This document shows, piece by piece, positions 22,541-33,433 of a stretch of DNA of 38,510 bases. The first letter of the stretch is position 1. Every line of letters begins with the position of its first letter. Origin of the DNA: Paraglomus occultum (Eukaryota; Glomeromycota; Glomeromycetes; Paraglomerales; Paraglomeraceae); contig CAJVPJ010000162.1 of assembly GCA_910592205.1 (NCBI GenBank), positions 1 to 38,510 of the forward strand. The letters run 5' to 3'. The position numbers and the translations under genes are program-made. Below the pieces are notes generated by a model, which worked only from the letters and a program-made list of their open reading frames with translations, did no database searches and had not been told where the DNA came from.

Positions 22541-24919
22541 CTAAATTGACTGGGCTATTATATCATGCGTATTGCAGATATCAATGGATATCTGGGCAAT
22601 TTGGTGTATGTCAAAGTATTTAAAGTCTCGAAGAATTAATGCCATTACATCTTCAAGCTGTGAGTAAAGATGAAAAAATAAATAGGTTAGCAAAATCATG
22701 ATAGCAGCAGTTAAAGTTACACCGTCATAGTGATCAGTAAGTAAAACCGCTAGCCCACTGTTCACACTAACCTTGACAAAATGAACAACCCTGGACAAAA
22801 AGTCTCTCCTTTGATTGTCAAACCCAAACTCTGGCCCATCTAACAGGCTTCTTTTCAGATGTCTTTTGGTCTTTTTCTCAAAGTTCCATCCCACCATCAA
22901 CTCGTCATATAACGACGATCTAACCGTTGAAAACAACTTCACCTTTTCTGTATCACTGACAGTACGATATGTCAATCCACGACAACTGCTCACCAACGAT
23001 CCAAAGGACATTTCGAGATAACGTTCTATTTGAAAATCTAGGACAAACGGTGACGCTTTCTCTTTCGGGTACGAGGAACTCGCTGAACAGGCCAGTTGGA
23101 GAACGTCAGATGAGTCTGTGTAAAGACGAATCGTGTGAAGAGGTAAGCAGCCATTAGGATTATTCCATCGCTTGTGGTCGAGATGCAGTGGAGATAGATC
23201 GTCAGCGTCCGAATCTGCTTGAAGATCAACGGGCGTGCGAGGAGCAGACTGGGATTCAGAGGACTGAATTGAGGGAGAGAGCATAACCGGAGATTGTATG
23301 CCTGGGGATCGCATACCTATTGACTGTACAGCGAGCGTCGGAGAAACTGGCGATCGTAATTCCGGGTACGACATGCTCTTATTATTCATTGTATTCGATG
23401 GTAATGACATATCGGGAAACTGCATCCCAGCTAAAGGTGTTACTGGCGACGGAGTCATTGGTGATGGAGGTATCGGCGATGGAGTAACAGTCGGTGACAA
23501 TTCCGGTGAATCCGTGTTATCTTCTTCATCATCATTATCGTCAGAGTCTATATCCATACAACCATCTTCATCTCCTCTAATCGCTCGTCTTAACGTGTTT
23601 TTAATTTCTGCTGTTTTAGCCACTTCCAACGCTGTTTTGTGTTCCGCATTTTTCGATTTTGGATTCGCAGACTCCAAGAGTAGCTCTACAATCTTTTTGT
23701 GCCCTTTTCTCGCTGCCTCGTGCAATGCAGTGTTATGCTTATGTTTTTCTTTAATGTCAGGGTCAGCTCCGTATGCCAACAGAATACTGACAACCTCGAG
23801 ATGTCCTTCACAAGCAGCGTCGTGTAATGCTGTGCGTCCGTTGAGATCTTGCGCATTCACATGCGCTCCCTCTTCCAGTAAATGACCTACATTTTGTGTT
23901 TTATTGCGCTTAGCCATATGATGAAGTTGCGTTCTGCCTGTTGTCTTATCTACAGCTCGCGGATCTATGCGGAGTACTTCGTTGTTAAATGCGAGAGATC
24001 TAGTAGTGTTCCGAGCACTCAATCTTCGGGGTGCCGTAACGGTACTTATTTCTTCTCTTTGTATTCTAGGTCTGCCTCGTCTGCTTACGGTCTCTGACCT
24101 TGACGGTAGTGTTCGATATTTAGATCTTTCTATTACCACGGTCGGTTCTATTAACACGCGCCCTAACTTTTTTGGTTTTTTTTCCGTCTGTATGGGAGTG
24201 TTCAGTAGTTTTATAATTTGTTCTTTTTGTTCGTCCGATTCTACGGAAGATCTAGTTATAACATCCTCGGGTCTCTCATTCTTGTCATTTGTTTTTTCTA
24301 CATCAGCTCCGTATTCTAAAAGTATTTTAATAATGTCCACATGTCCTTGATAGCATGCATCGTGCAATGGAGTATCACCTTCTTTATCGACTACATTTAC
24401 TTTTGCTCCATGTTCTAATAATAGCACAACAATTTCATAATATCCTCCATATGCAGCTTCGTGTAAAGGTGTCCACTCTGAATTGTCTGTTGCGTTTATG
24501 TTCGCACCCTTTTCAATCAGTGTTCGTACTTTGTTGATGTTATTTCGCATGCAAGCTATATGTAAATTAGTTTGACCGGCGTTGTCAGTTGCTTTTGCAT
24601 CATTTGGATCCAGTTTCCGTCGTCCCAAGCGTGGTTTTGTCTTTTGGGTTATTTGCGAACTGTTTGTCTTGCGGTGCGTTTTCCTAGGTCTGCCTCTTTT
24701 ACTGCCAATGTTCTGAATGATGGGTTCACTGTCGCTCGAGTCCTCTTTTGAAGAGTTACTATCAACTGAAGATAATTCTGAAGATTCCTCAAAACTAGAG
24801 TCAGTGTCAGATCTTATTCTCTTTACTTTCCTGTCTGTTGAAGAGTCTTCAGAGTCTCCTCTTATTGTTTCGGCGTCTGACTGTTGTTTTTCTAATTTTC
24901 GTAGTCTTCTGTTCTTCAT
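22541..24919 (-). CDS. Ankyrin-repeat protein with two GRPR motifs, Hos4-like
   Basis: The frame starts at the ATG at 24919. A probable 114-nt intron (22658-22771, donor AAG|GTTAGT, branch-like TGCTAAC, acceptor CTCACAG) is stop-free; removal gives 754 aa. Residues 1-110 are acidic, S-rich and K-rich, with an AT-hook-like KRGRPRK at about 74. Three ankyrin repeats follow (about 111-212: EWTPLHEAA, GDTPLHDAC). A second RRGRPR (about 280) is followed by three more repeats (about 325-422: GRTALHDAA, NTALHEAA). After an acidic SPT-rich linker, the C-terminal ~170 residues look folded and helical. Layout and wording of the ankyrins resemble fungal Hos4, a subunit of the Set3 histone deacetylase complex, but also other nuclear ankyrin proteins, so a chromatin role is an inference. 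The apparent transmembrane segment in the unspliced frame is intron sequence. Confidence 0.8.
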   Translation of the reverse strand: MKNRRLRKLEKQQSDAETIRGDSEDSSTDRKVKRIRSDTDSSFEESSELSSVDSNSSKEDSSDSEPIIQNIGSKRGRPRKTHRKTNSSQITQKTKPRLGRRKLDPNDAKATDNAGQTNLHIACMRNNINKVRTLIEKGANINATDNSEWTPLHEAAYGGYYEIVVLLLEHGAKVNVVDKEGDTPLHDACYQGHVDIIKILLEYGADVEKTNDKNERPEDVITRSSVESDEQKEQIIKLLNTPIQTEKKPKKLGRVLIEPTVVIERSKYRTLPSRSETVSRRGRPRIQREEISTVTAPRRLSARNTTRSLAFNNEVLRIDPRAVDKTTGRTQLHHMAKRNKTQNVGHLLEEGAHVNAQDLNGRTALHDAACEGHLEVVSILLAYGADPDIKEKHKHNTALHEAARKGHKKIVELLLESANPKSKNAEHKTALEVAKTAEIKNTLRRAIRGDEDGCMDIDSDDNDDEEDNTDSPELSPTVTPSPIPPSPMTPSPVTPLAGMQFPDMSLPSNTMNNKSMSYPELRSPVSPTLAVQSIGMRSPGIQSPVMLSPSIQSSESQSAPRTPVDLQADSDADDLSPLHLDHKRWNNPNGCLPLHTIRLYTDSSDVLQLACSASSSYPKEKASPFVLDFQIERYLEMSFGSLVSSCRGLTYRTVSDTEKVKLFSTVRSSLYDELMVGWNFEKKTKRHLKRSLLDGPEFGFDNQRRDFLSRVVHFVKVSVNSGLAVLLTDHYDGVTLTAAIMILLTYLFFHLYSQLEDVMALILRDFKYFDIHQIAQISIDICNTHDIIAQSI
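22658..22771 (-). other. Stop-free 114-nt intron in the ankyrin gene
   Basis: Donor GTTAGT after AAG, TGCTAAC branch-like site, T-rich tract and CAG acceptor. The unspliced frame would add 38 residues including a hydrophobic TAAIMILLTYLFF stretch. A shorter 63-nt intron using GT at 22720 would also keep frame. Confidence 0.65.
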
Positions 24920-26246
24920 AATTTGTTTTCTTGTAAGGTTTATTTACGACAAAAGGTAAGGCATGCACGATGTATAGGAACGAGTATTCGAGATGAGTGG
25001 AATTGTGAGAGATGGAGGACGGGAATGCGTTGAAAAGTGATAATAAGTTAGGATCGAGTCCGTTGCTCACAAACACTATTTTAAATACGGGATGAAACTA
25101 CGATAGTATTATAACCAATACCACAATAACTGAATAAAAGCAGTTATATAGCGAAGTATTACCGGGGAAAACTCTTTTCTATGGCGGGCGGGTAGATAGT
25201 CAAATAAACAAAGAAGGAAGGAAGGCGAATATTAGGGGAGGTTGGGTTGTCGGTTATTTTTTAGTGGAGATAGGTCATATGACATAAGTGAAACCAGACG
25301 GTGTAACATCCCCTCCTCATCAGCGTTTGCATTTGTGCTACATAGAGTTGGGGTAATTATAATCGGAAAAGAAAGAGGAGAATATTAATACTAATAAAAT
25401 CGGTCAGGGCTCTCGACGGGTTGTTACAAGAACTCCATCAAGAACAATTTTTTTTGCAAGATTTTTTTTACGGATAATAGTTCATTTTTGTAAGCGTTGT
25501 ACGCCATCTTTGCATCAATAGTGATGGATGATTGATAGTGCAGGATGATTAGCCTGTATCTGCACAACAACCCAGCCAAAAAGTACATCAGCATACATGA
25601 AAAAATAGGTGAATAGTTATTATGGAAAGTAAAAAGCAGGGGGGAAACTCAATAAGCAATTAGCTCAGGGTCCAGTCAGACCAGGGTAACCAGCTCGAAA
25701 CTTGTTACTATTTTTGGCACTAGTTCAACACTTAAAAAGTTCATAAATAATCATGCATGTAATGAATTCTGTTTAAGAGCAACAAGGAATTATGACACAT
25801 TGAATTTACATTAAACAATCATTTTACTTTCTCATTTCATACCAAGATTACAGAAAGATTATGATATTTACTCATTTATTAGGATGAACTATATATTTAC
25901 TCTATCAATGTTCAAAACTTTTTATGTAAATTTTATTTGACTATATACCACGGTTTAGTAACTATAAATAGCTGATGATCGTAATATTAATAATCTTTTG
26001 AATACAAGTATCTAATGAGAATGAACCGATATGTATATCGAAAAAGAAGGAAAAAACGATTTGACAAGTAATAAAGCATTGCCGGAATTAATTTTTATAT
26101 CACATTTCATAACTACCCACACCGTATCCCACACCGTATCCCCACACCGTATCCCACACCATATCCCATACCCTAAATACCCACTTAAAGACAATAGTCC
26201 CAGTTCAACCGATAACTCAATCTGCTAATAATACGTATATATACTT
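24920..26246. other. Intergenic stretch between two minus-strand genes
   Basis: It holds the promoter side of the ankyrin gene (near 24920) and the 3' flank of the repeat protein (near 26246). There is no supported gene. The two genes run in the same direction but are 1.3 kb apart, so independent promoters are likely. Confidence 0.5.
26117..26172. repeat. Short tandem repeat, unit about 12 bp
   Basis: Four to five copies of CCACACCGTATC, with one or two bases of spacing variation and a final diverged copy, lie about 75-130 bp downstream of the stop codon of the repeat-protein gene. Confidence 0.75.
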
Positions 26247-29200
26247 TTAAAAATCATCGTGATAATTACTATATCCGTTGACGTATCCATTATATCCATT
26301 GTTGTACCCATTGCCGTATCCATTGCTATATCCAGTCCTCATTGGTCCTCCCCCATTCGACATTCCACGTGTTCTTGCTGGTTGTTGATTATTGTACATG
26401 CCCCGTCCAGACGGTGCTGCCCTCTCATTCCCATACGCCCCTCTAGTATATTGGCCACCCCTTCCTCCTGCACCCTGTTGTCCGTCTCCATACCTCATCG
26501 GAGATGTTGATCTAATTTTCGAATCAAGATTACTTAAGAAGGGCCCAGTACTTTGTGTACTAATAGGTGTTCGTTTATTTGCTTCGTATCGATAGCCTGC
26601 CATTTCTATAAGGGGTAATTTCTGAGATGAAAGTGATGGATCGACAGCCGGCTGTTCGACAACTGGTGGGGCAGGAGGAATTGGTGCATTTCCATAACGA
26701 GCCCGTGCATCGTATTGAACATCGTCTCTTTGTGGCGGTGGTGGTGCGTAATAATTAGGAGGGTGACGCGGCGGAACATCGTATGGAAGAGTTTCGTCTC
26801 GGTAAGGAACTGGTGCGAATCGATTGGCAGAATCTTCACGGAAGCCTCCGTATCTCGAATTAGAATGCGGAGGCGGGGGAGGGGGAGGGGGGGATGAATA
26901 GCGATGATCGTATGCCGGTGCGTATTTTGATGGCAACTGTAGATTACCAGGCTGAACTGGCGCACCATTTCCACGCACATCATAATCATCGGATCGTAGC
27001 GAACCCGGTGGATTCGGATAATAACCACCTCTTCCCGGCATTGCACCGTTACCATTTACCGCCTTGCTCAATGGTTGTTCATCATCACTATCGCTTTCTT
27101 CCTCTTCCTCATCGCTTGAAGAATCCGAGTCTAAAATCCTCCTAGGCGGTTTTTTCTCTTGCTTTGGTTGAGCAACTGAACCTGATGATTGCATTTTCGT
27201 AGCAAGTGGAGCATGGTCACTGTCTTCAGAGGAATATGAATTGCGATTTGGATTTGAAACATTAGGCACTTCACGAGTACGATGAAGCAAGTCGTCGGGT
27301 TGAGGAGAATGTTTTGAGATTTGGGGAGGTGGTTTTGTATCATATGGTTTTGAATCATACCCTCCCCGTCCTTCATAACCTCCCCGTCCTTCATACCCTC
27401 CCCGACCTTCATAACCTCCCCGACCTTCGTATCCTCCTCGACCTTCGTATCCTCCTCGACCTTCATACCCTCCTCGATTTTCGTACCCTCCCCGACCTTC
27501 GTATCCTCCTCGACCTTCATAACCCCCTCGATTTTCATACCCTCCCCGACCTTCATACCCTCCCCGACCTTCGTATCCTCCCCGACCTTCATATCCACCT
27601 CGACCTTCATATCCTCCTCTATTGTCATAGACCCCACGATTATCAGGTCCTCCTCTGTTGTCATAACCCCCACGATTATCAGATCCTCCCCTGCTGTCAT
27701 AGCCACCACGATTATCAGATCCTCCCCTGCTGTCATAACTCATTCTATTTTCATAGTTTCCTCGAGCTTCATTTACACCACGACCATTACTTGAGTGCGA
27801 AGAAGCGGATGATGCTTTTGATGATATCACGTTTCCATTTTCTCCCTTCTTGCTTTTGTCCCTATCCTCGTTTCTCTGAAGATCTCCCTTCGACGAAACC
27901 GAAGATTGAGGCGAGTGACGATCTCTTTTTATTCTTTCTTCAACACCCTTATCTTTTGCTTTATCTAGCCTTTCATCGCTTTTTCTATTATTGGATAAGA
28001 CGTTTTGTGATATGTGATGTTTCAATTTTTGGTCTCTTGACTTGTAAAGCATTGGCGGTGGATCCGAAGTAGTCGATGAGTTTGAAGAAGTACTATTTGA
28101 AGGCACTCTTCTTTCGTCATCAAACCTTCTTCCCGTTTCACTACGGGTTGGTGATTCAGCTGAACGATTGTGCTGGTCAGGATAGCGAGATCTGGGCACG
28201 GGGGGACCACCGTTGTGTGGACGATGCCGCGAATAGTCCTCACGAGGATCGTCCATGTTGCGAGGTATGCGCTGCGGTGGATAGCGGGGATCGTCCCTGA
28301 AGTCTTCAGGGTATGGTTGACGAGGATCTCTCGGGTACCTTTCATCTCTCCTGTCTTCCGGATATGGAGGATATCCACGCGGAACTGCTTGGGGAGGAGG
28401 AATGCGGTGGTCGTCCCGGACGGGAGCGTCGTAAATTCTGTTGTCGTACGGAGGATAACGCGGATCATAATAGTCACCATTGTCCATTGGATAATATGGA
28501 TCGTCAGCAAATGGATGTTGCGGAGGGCCGGGGGGTAAGTTTGCAGACGAGTTGTTTGGTATATTGATCAAAGCACGCGTTTCAACTCTGTGTCTATCTT
28601 TCATTCTATCCAATACATTGTTCTCGCCATCTTTTGGATCTACTTCTTCGACCCAGTTGGCTACTGCGCTAATTTTTTCGTGAGCAGCTTTTCTACGTTG
28701 AACGGCCGGATCGACAGGCGGCTTTCGATTAGGACGACGCGTTGATGAGGAACCACCATCCGAGGATGAATCATCGTCGCTATCGAGTTGTTTCTTGCCT
28801 CGGTTTTTTGACTTTTTTGAGCGATTTTTTGAAGATGTACTGGATACACTCGAGTCGTCGCTGTCTGGTGGTCGGTGAACTGCGGCGGGTTTGGATTGAG
28901 TTGTGAGAGTAGTATTGCTATTTGTGAGTGTCGTATTGTTGTTTTTGAAAGTGGTAGATGTAGTGGTTGTAGTGGTTGCGCCTGGGGGTGGTAGATTGAA
29001 TCTGCTGTATAAATCATCGAGTAAAGAAGTTGATGTGGACTTGGTATCGAGAGATGACAGAAAGGAGGTAGATGTGGTAGAGTTTAAAAATGATGAATTA
29101 GTTGTGGTAGCATTCCTTGTTGCTGCTGTTGATGTTGTAGTTTTTGTCGTTGCTGGTTGTGATGACGCCGAAGTGTTGTATGAGAAATCTAGGCGACGGG

Positions 29201-29583
29201 AGAATTCGAGAGCGAGACCAATGTCATCGTCTGGTAATAAGGTGAGTGAACGGGTGTGATTAGTAATGCACAAATAGTAATGGGATATGTTTTAATTAAA
29301 AAATGCGCAGTAGTTAAGAGAGTTAATGGGAGGGATCCATTAAATTACCGTAGGTTTTATCACCAGTATTCGGAGAAGCAGATCCGGAATTGAGTTGAGT
29401 GAATATCTCGTCCAGCAAGTTTGTCTGTTTCTCTGGGCGTGGCTCGGGAGTAATGGGCGAAAGGGAATCTGAGGTTATAGCGGGTAAGGAACCGATAGAT
29501 AGTTTTGGTGGCTCAAGGGAAGTAGGAGAAGAGAGCTCGCCGTCGGTAGGTTTTTTCTTTCCGAAGAAGTTAAGTTTACCCAT
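26247..29583 (-). CDS. Large low-complexity protein with RGG-like hexapeptide repeats
   Basis: Two exons, 29349..29583 and 26247..29230, join as TAC G|AC GAT, giving 1072 aa. The N-terminus is MGKLNFFGKKKP. The junction gives DKTYDDDIGLALEFSRRLDF, a plausible conserved block. A T/N/S-rich stretch, a basic SKNRSKKSKNRGKK patch and the best candidate domain, QRRKAAHEKISAVANWVEEV..NVLDRMKDRHRVETRAL, follow. The middle is P/D/R/Y-rich and then carries 21 units of a [YSP][DE][SNG]RGG hexapeptide. Acidic-serine (SDSSSDEEEEESDSDDE) and poly-proline tracts come later, then a PLIEMAGYRYEANKR block near the C-terminus and a G/N/Y-rich tail. I do not recognise the family. RGG-type and G/Y-rich stretches often occur in RNA-binding or phase-separating proteins, but no RRM or KH domain is visible. 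Extra stop-free introns cannot be excluded. Confidence 0.7.
27360..27737 (-). repeat. Coding 18-bp minisatellite, 21 units
   Basis: Twenty-one in-frame 18-bp units encode Y-E-G-R-G-G (14 near-identical copies) and diverged YDNRGG, SDNRGG, PDNRGV, YENRGG forms. Diverged units cluster at the N-terminal side, and homogeneous ones at the C-terminal side, which suggests recent expansion at one end. Confidence 0.9.
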
Positions 29584-29933
29584 GGCAATGCAAAACCGAT
29601 AATGAAGTAATTATTGAAAAAGATAAATAACGACAAGTAATGGAGAGAGATAAAGTTAAGAATAATAGCCAAAGTTTTGACAGGGAAGAGAAAAAGAAAT
29701 AATGGAAACGTTATATATGTGTTCGTTGTGTGTTTGGGGGGGGGGGGGAGTGTGGTACTCATAAAAAACGATAACGCATAGTAATGGTTTGAATATGCGA
29801 CATAAAATCTATCAAAAAGAAACTGAAACAGTCTAATCTCAACTGGGTTGGTAAAAAAGTGACCAAACGTCGTCCCCCTAACCGAAAATGAAAAAAAAAA
29901 GTCTGAGGACTGTCAAAAATTGTATACGGGAAT

Positions 29934-30036
29934 GTTGTTGTATATATATATGTATAGGTGTATATGTATTGTATATGTATTGTATATGATGTGATGAATA
30001 TATAATACCAGTTCCGTATATGTATGTATATAATTG
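29934..30036. repeat. TA/TG-rich microsatellite
   Basis: Interrupted TATATG/TATATATATG repeats with TGTATTGTATATG variants. Confidence 0.7.
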
Positions 30037-30120
30037 TAAGTGTATGTGTTTCCCTCTCTTCCCTATTTCTTTTTTTGAAACGAACAAGCTTTAGCAGTTA
30101 CTCTTTTTGTGTTTTGCCTA

Positions 30121-30287
30121 GCACTAAAGCAGGTGTTGCGGTTAACTTTTATGTACAATGCTATTCCCAAAAAGATAAGAAATCTTCAACTTTTCTCCGT
30201 CTCCAGAATTTTGATGGAAAAGCGGAAAGAGGACGAGTGATATTTATGGTGAGAATTGACTGGGTCGATATGCAGGTATTAATTTGA
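30121..30287 (+). other. Possible orphan exon
   Basis: A strong acceptor (TTTTTGTGTTTTGCCTAG, ending 30120) is followed by open sequence in two frames. One runs to an AG|GTATTA donor near 30276; the other encodes LKQVLRLTFMYNAIPKKIRN..and ends at TGA 30238. No upstream exon can be found in the microsatellite DNA before it, so it may be debris. Confidence 0.2.
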
Positions 30288-30477
30288 ATATCATGCAAGG
30301 TAATAATAATTCTTGTGTGTATCATGTGCAAGTCCCTTATCCTATATCTATTAATTAAGCCAGTGAACATCAGATGTTAGTTATTCTATTCGTCAATATT
30401 TTCCCACTTTTAAATTTTATTTTTTTTCCTCTTTTTTTTTTTTTTTTTGAAATTCCCTTTTGTGTGTTCCTTATTAG

Positions 30478-30556
30478 AGTTGGTGACGTTTGTATGCAAC
30501 AAGGCAAGTTTCACTTGGGGAAAATGATGCTTTATGATACCGTTTTAAAGTTGTAA
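30478..30556 (+). other. Possible TPR-like exon fragment
   Basis: After a long T tract and TTATTAG acceptor, the sequence encodes VGDVCMQQGKFHLGKMM then LYDTVLKL and a stop. The pattern resembles one tetratricopeptide helix pair (GD..MQQGK...A...YD.VLKL). It is too short to assign. Confidence 0.2.
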
Positions 30557-30643
30557 CAGCCAATGGTCAAGTTGTATTCTAATTTAATTAGGCAACATAT
30601 GTTTACATAATATTTATCATTATCAATATCAATCGTTGTTTTA

Positions 30644-30760
30644 ATGTGTATGTATGTATGTATATGTCGTATGAATATGTATATGTTGTATGTATATGTA
30701 TATGTATACGTTGTATGTTATATATAATATGTATAATATGCTGTATGTTGTGTGTTTGTT
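30644..30760. repeat. TATG-type microsatellite
   Basis: Interrupted (TATG)n, TATATG and TTGTATG units. Confidence 0.7.
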
Positions 30761-31529
30761 GTGTGCAAGTACAGTTCGTACATAGTATTGTGTGTTTGTT
30801 ATACGGTATAGCCGGACCCGTAAATCGTTCATAATATGCCATTTCATTTCATCTTTGTAACCGATCTCCCAGTTACACTATAAATAAATAGTTCAACCTG
30901 CTATGCAATAAGATCTATTAATAATCTGCTTGATGCAATTTCATGCTTGGGTCCGTTGCTCGCATTCGCACAAGGAGCAAAAAAAAATGTTGATATGGTA
31001 TAAGGCAACCATAAAAAACGATAAACATGTTTGTGGTTTGTCGATAAGATCTTTGACGCCCACCAGCTGCCATATTCAGATATCGCCAATTTGATTCTTA
31101 TTGTTGTGCTTCGTTCTTGTATTTGTTTGTTGTGTAGCAATAATAATGGACCATTTAAATCGGTGTGAACAATGAAGCAACATCACTGTGTTATCCTATT
31201 TATTTATTACCAAAATTATGTTTACCTATTATAAGCCTGGTATTTTATTATTATAATGCTTGGTATTTGTTTTTATATATACTATTCATCGGGCATATCA
31301 CACATTATTGTGTTACTGGTCTGCCGAGAAGTTTCTGTTGCAAAAGCCTATTTCGAATTGTATCTCCCCTATTACGGGACCCCGACCAGCAGATTATTTA
31401 ACCATCAAAAAGAGTGTTTTTAGTTAGAATATGGCTTATGCTTATCGTTATCTTCGCTCTACCAAAAAAAAAAAAAACCCTGCAAAGCAAGAGTCTTAAT
31501 TCTTTGTACAACTCTTTAATAAAAACTGT

Positions 31530-31630
31530 ATATACCATACGCATATACTGTACATGTACCAAACCGCATATACTGTACATATACCATACAACATATACTG
31601 TATATATACCATACCGCATATACTGAATAT
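31530..31630. repeat. 25-bp minisatellite, four units
   Basis: CATATACTG recurs at 31542, 31567, 31592 and 31617, exactly 25 bp apart. The unit is close to TACCATACCGCATATACTGTACATA. It is non-coding. Confidence 0.8.
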
Positions 31631-33433
31631 ACTGCAACGTTTATACTGGGAATGACAGTTTTACGTGCATCACCACGAATAAACAGCAGCTCCGTTCTCT
31701 AGGGCGTCCTCAATTATCAGTTAATATTCGGTTCGGACTGTCTTATCTCACCCATATCTCTTATAACACAACGTGGTGGCTTATCTCATCTCATCTCAAC
31801 CGCCGTCTAAAAATAAATAAATTCCCAGCAACGCTGATCACGCGTGACCCTTCTGCATTAATGGTTCTTAATAACAATTTAATCAACCAAATAATATATG
31901 CTTGTTACACCCGTCGAATAACTATGTGGGAGTGCATTATAATTACATTCGATTGAACTAGAGCGGTTTTAACCAACTCTTGGCATTAGTCAAACATAAA
32001 CATTTAAAAGAGAAGGTTACCATAAAGTAGTGTTTATAAAATACTTCACAAACCCTACTGCTATGTTATAGGGATGATGAAAAACATCAACTGGATAGTC
32101 CTAATGGTTGTCTAATGGTCACACCCCCCCCCCCCCTTGAACTTAAACTGTCACACGCTAGAACCACATTATATTATAAATCTTGGCTGTTTGTGAAGAC
32201 TCGGATAATTTAAGTATTTATTTGTTTTTGGTCTTGCTCATTAGTTAAATATTGTAAAGCTCGACACTTATTTCTATTTGCTTTGCAATATGCAATCTCA
32301 CTTGTACTACGTTTCATAGTAGTAATTCATCGATGTGATGAAAAAGATGACTTGCTATCTGAGAGTTGACATTATTGGTCAGCTATGAACAACCCAGACA
32401 GCCAATTTATTATCATACTTATGAGAGTGTGTTCAACCAGCATTGAAATACCTAAATTGTCTACAATACTAATCGTGCCGACGTTGTAAACGCCTTGAAG
32501 ATTTAGATGTTGGAGATCGGTGTGCTAAATTTAGAATAGTTGCTATTCATATAAATATGCTGTTTATTATCACTAACCACGTTTATCATGTTAAAATGTG
32601 CTTAGATAACCAATCAAATAATACTCTCCATTTCCCACCAGCGTATAATGTTACGTCATGGTGATTTATCGAGTTTTACTAATGACGTAATATTCACACT
32701 ACACACACAAGTTAGATCCAACTCTTAAATAGTGAAATCGATTATTTAACGCTGATTACATAAATGAGGTCTTCACGACGACTGGTAAGGCATAAACTTT
32801 GTTGATGAAGATATGTGCTCAACTTTTTGGCGTATTTGTGTGGATGTTAAATTAACCGCGAGATTGGATCACGTTTCTACACTAATTAATATTAAGAAAG
32901 AATTTAATAAACGCACTTTGGAGTAGTAATGATTAATAATCGGGACCAGAAGCGATAACTCCTTTCCGATATAACGGCTAGTGATATATCGAATAGTCAC
33001 GGAATTATAACGTTATTTTTAAGTACGATTTTTCGTGTGCGTAGTCGGCAGCGAGTATTAGAGATGTCTGAATTTTGACGTCGTTATTTAAGATGGTTAA
33101 TTGAGATAAACAATACGCCTCTTTGCCAAAATGCAAAAATGCAATAATACCGCGCGTCCGTGGTAATATCAAGAAAAAACCAAAATGGGCCGCACCAGTA
33201 AAGAGACTAACCGTAAAAATTGGAGACTTTTGTTGTTCTTTAACTAAAAGAAAAAGATTTAAAAATTAGTATATCATTTATACAAACTGATTATAAATAA
33301 ATTCACCCAAGTAGGAAAGATCTGACATCCTACTTTTTGTCAACGCATTAGCGTTAGTTAACAGACTCTGTAAATATTTAATTAAAAAATCTATTTTTTT
33401 TATTTATATTCATCAATTCCTGTTTTGATTATG

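Larger units (their letters stand above)
29584..33433. other. 3.8-kb repeat-rich stretch without a supported gene
   Basis: It includes the promoter side of the repeat-protein gene, homopolymer runs of 13 G (29736-29748) and 13 C (32124-32136), TATG/TATATG microsatellites and a 25-bp minisatellite. Two possible orphan exons are noted separately (30121-30287, 30478-30556). Nothing else coding is recognisable. Confidence 0.5.

Noticed and set aside
22658-22720. Transmembrane helix near the C-terminus of the ankyrin protein
   Set aside because: The hydrophobic stretch coincides with the T-rich end, branch-like site and acceptor of a probable intron.
24466-24660. Ankyrin repeats suggesting a bacterial or endosymbiont effector
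   Set aside because: The gene has GT-AG intron signals, nuclear-type GRPR motifs and base composition like its neighbours.
27360-27737. Regularly spaced repeats resembling a CRISPR array
   Set aside because: Repeats are contiguous 18-bp coding units with no unique spacers, in a eukaryotic gene.
27131-28072. Long repetitive frames on both strands (KVGEDTKVGEG and LPDLHTLPDLH types)
   Set aside because: Alternative-frame readings of the 18-bp minisatellite; the YEGRGG frame continues into long flanking coding sequence, the others do not.
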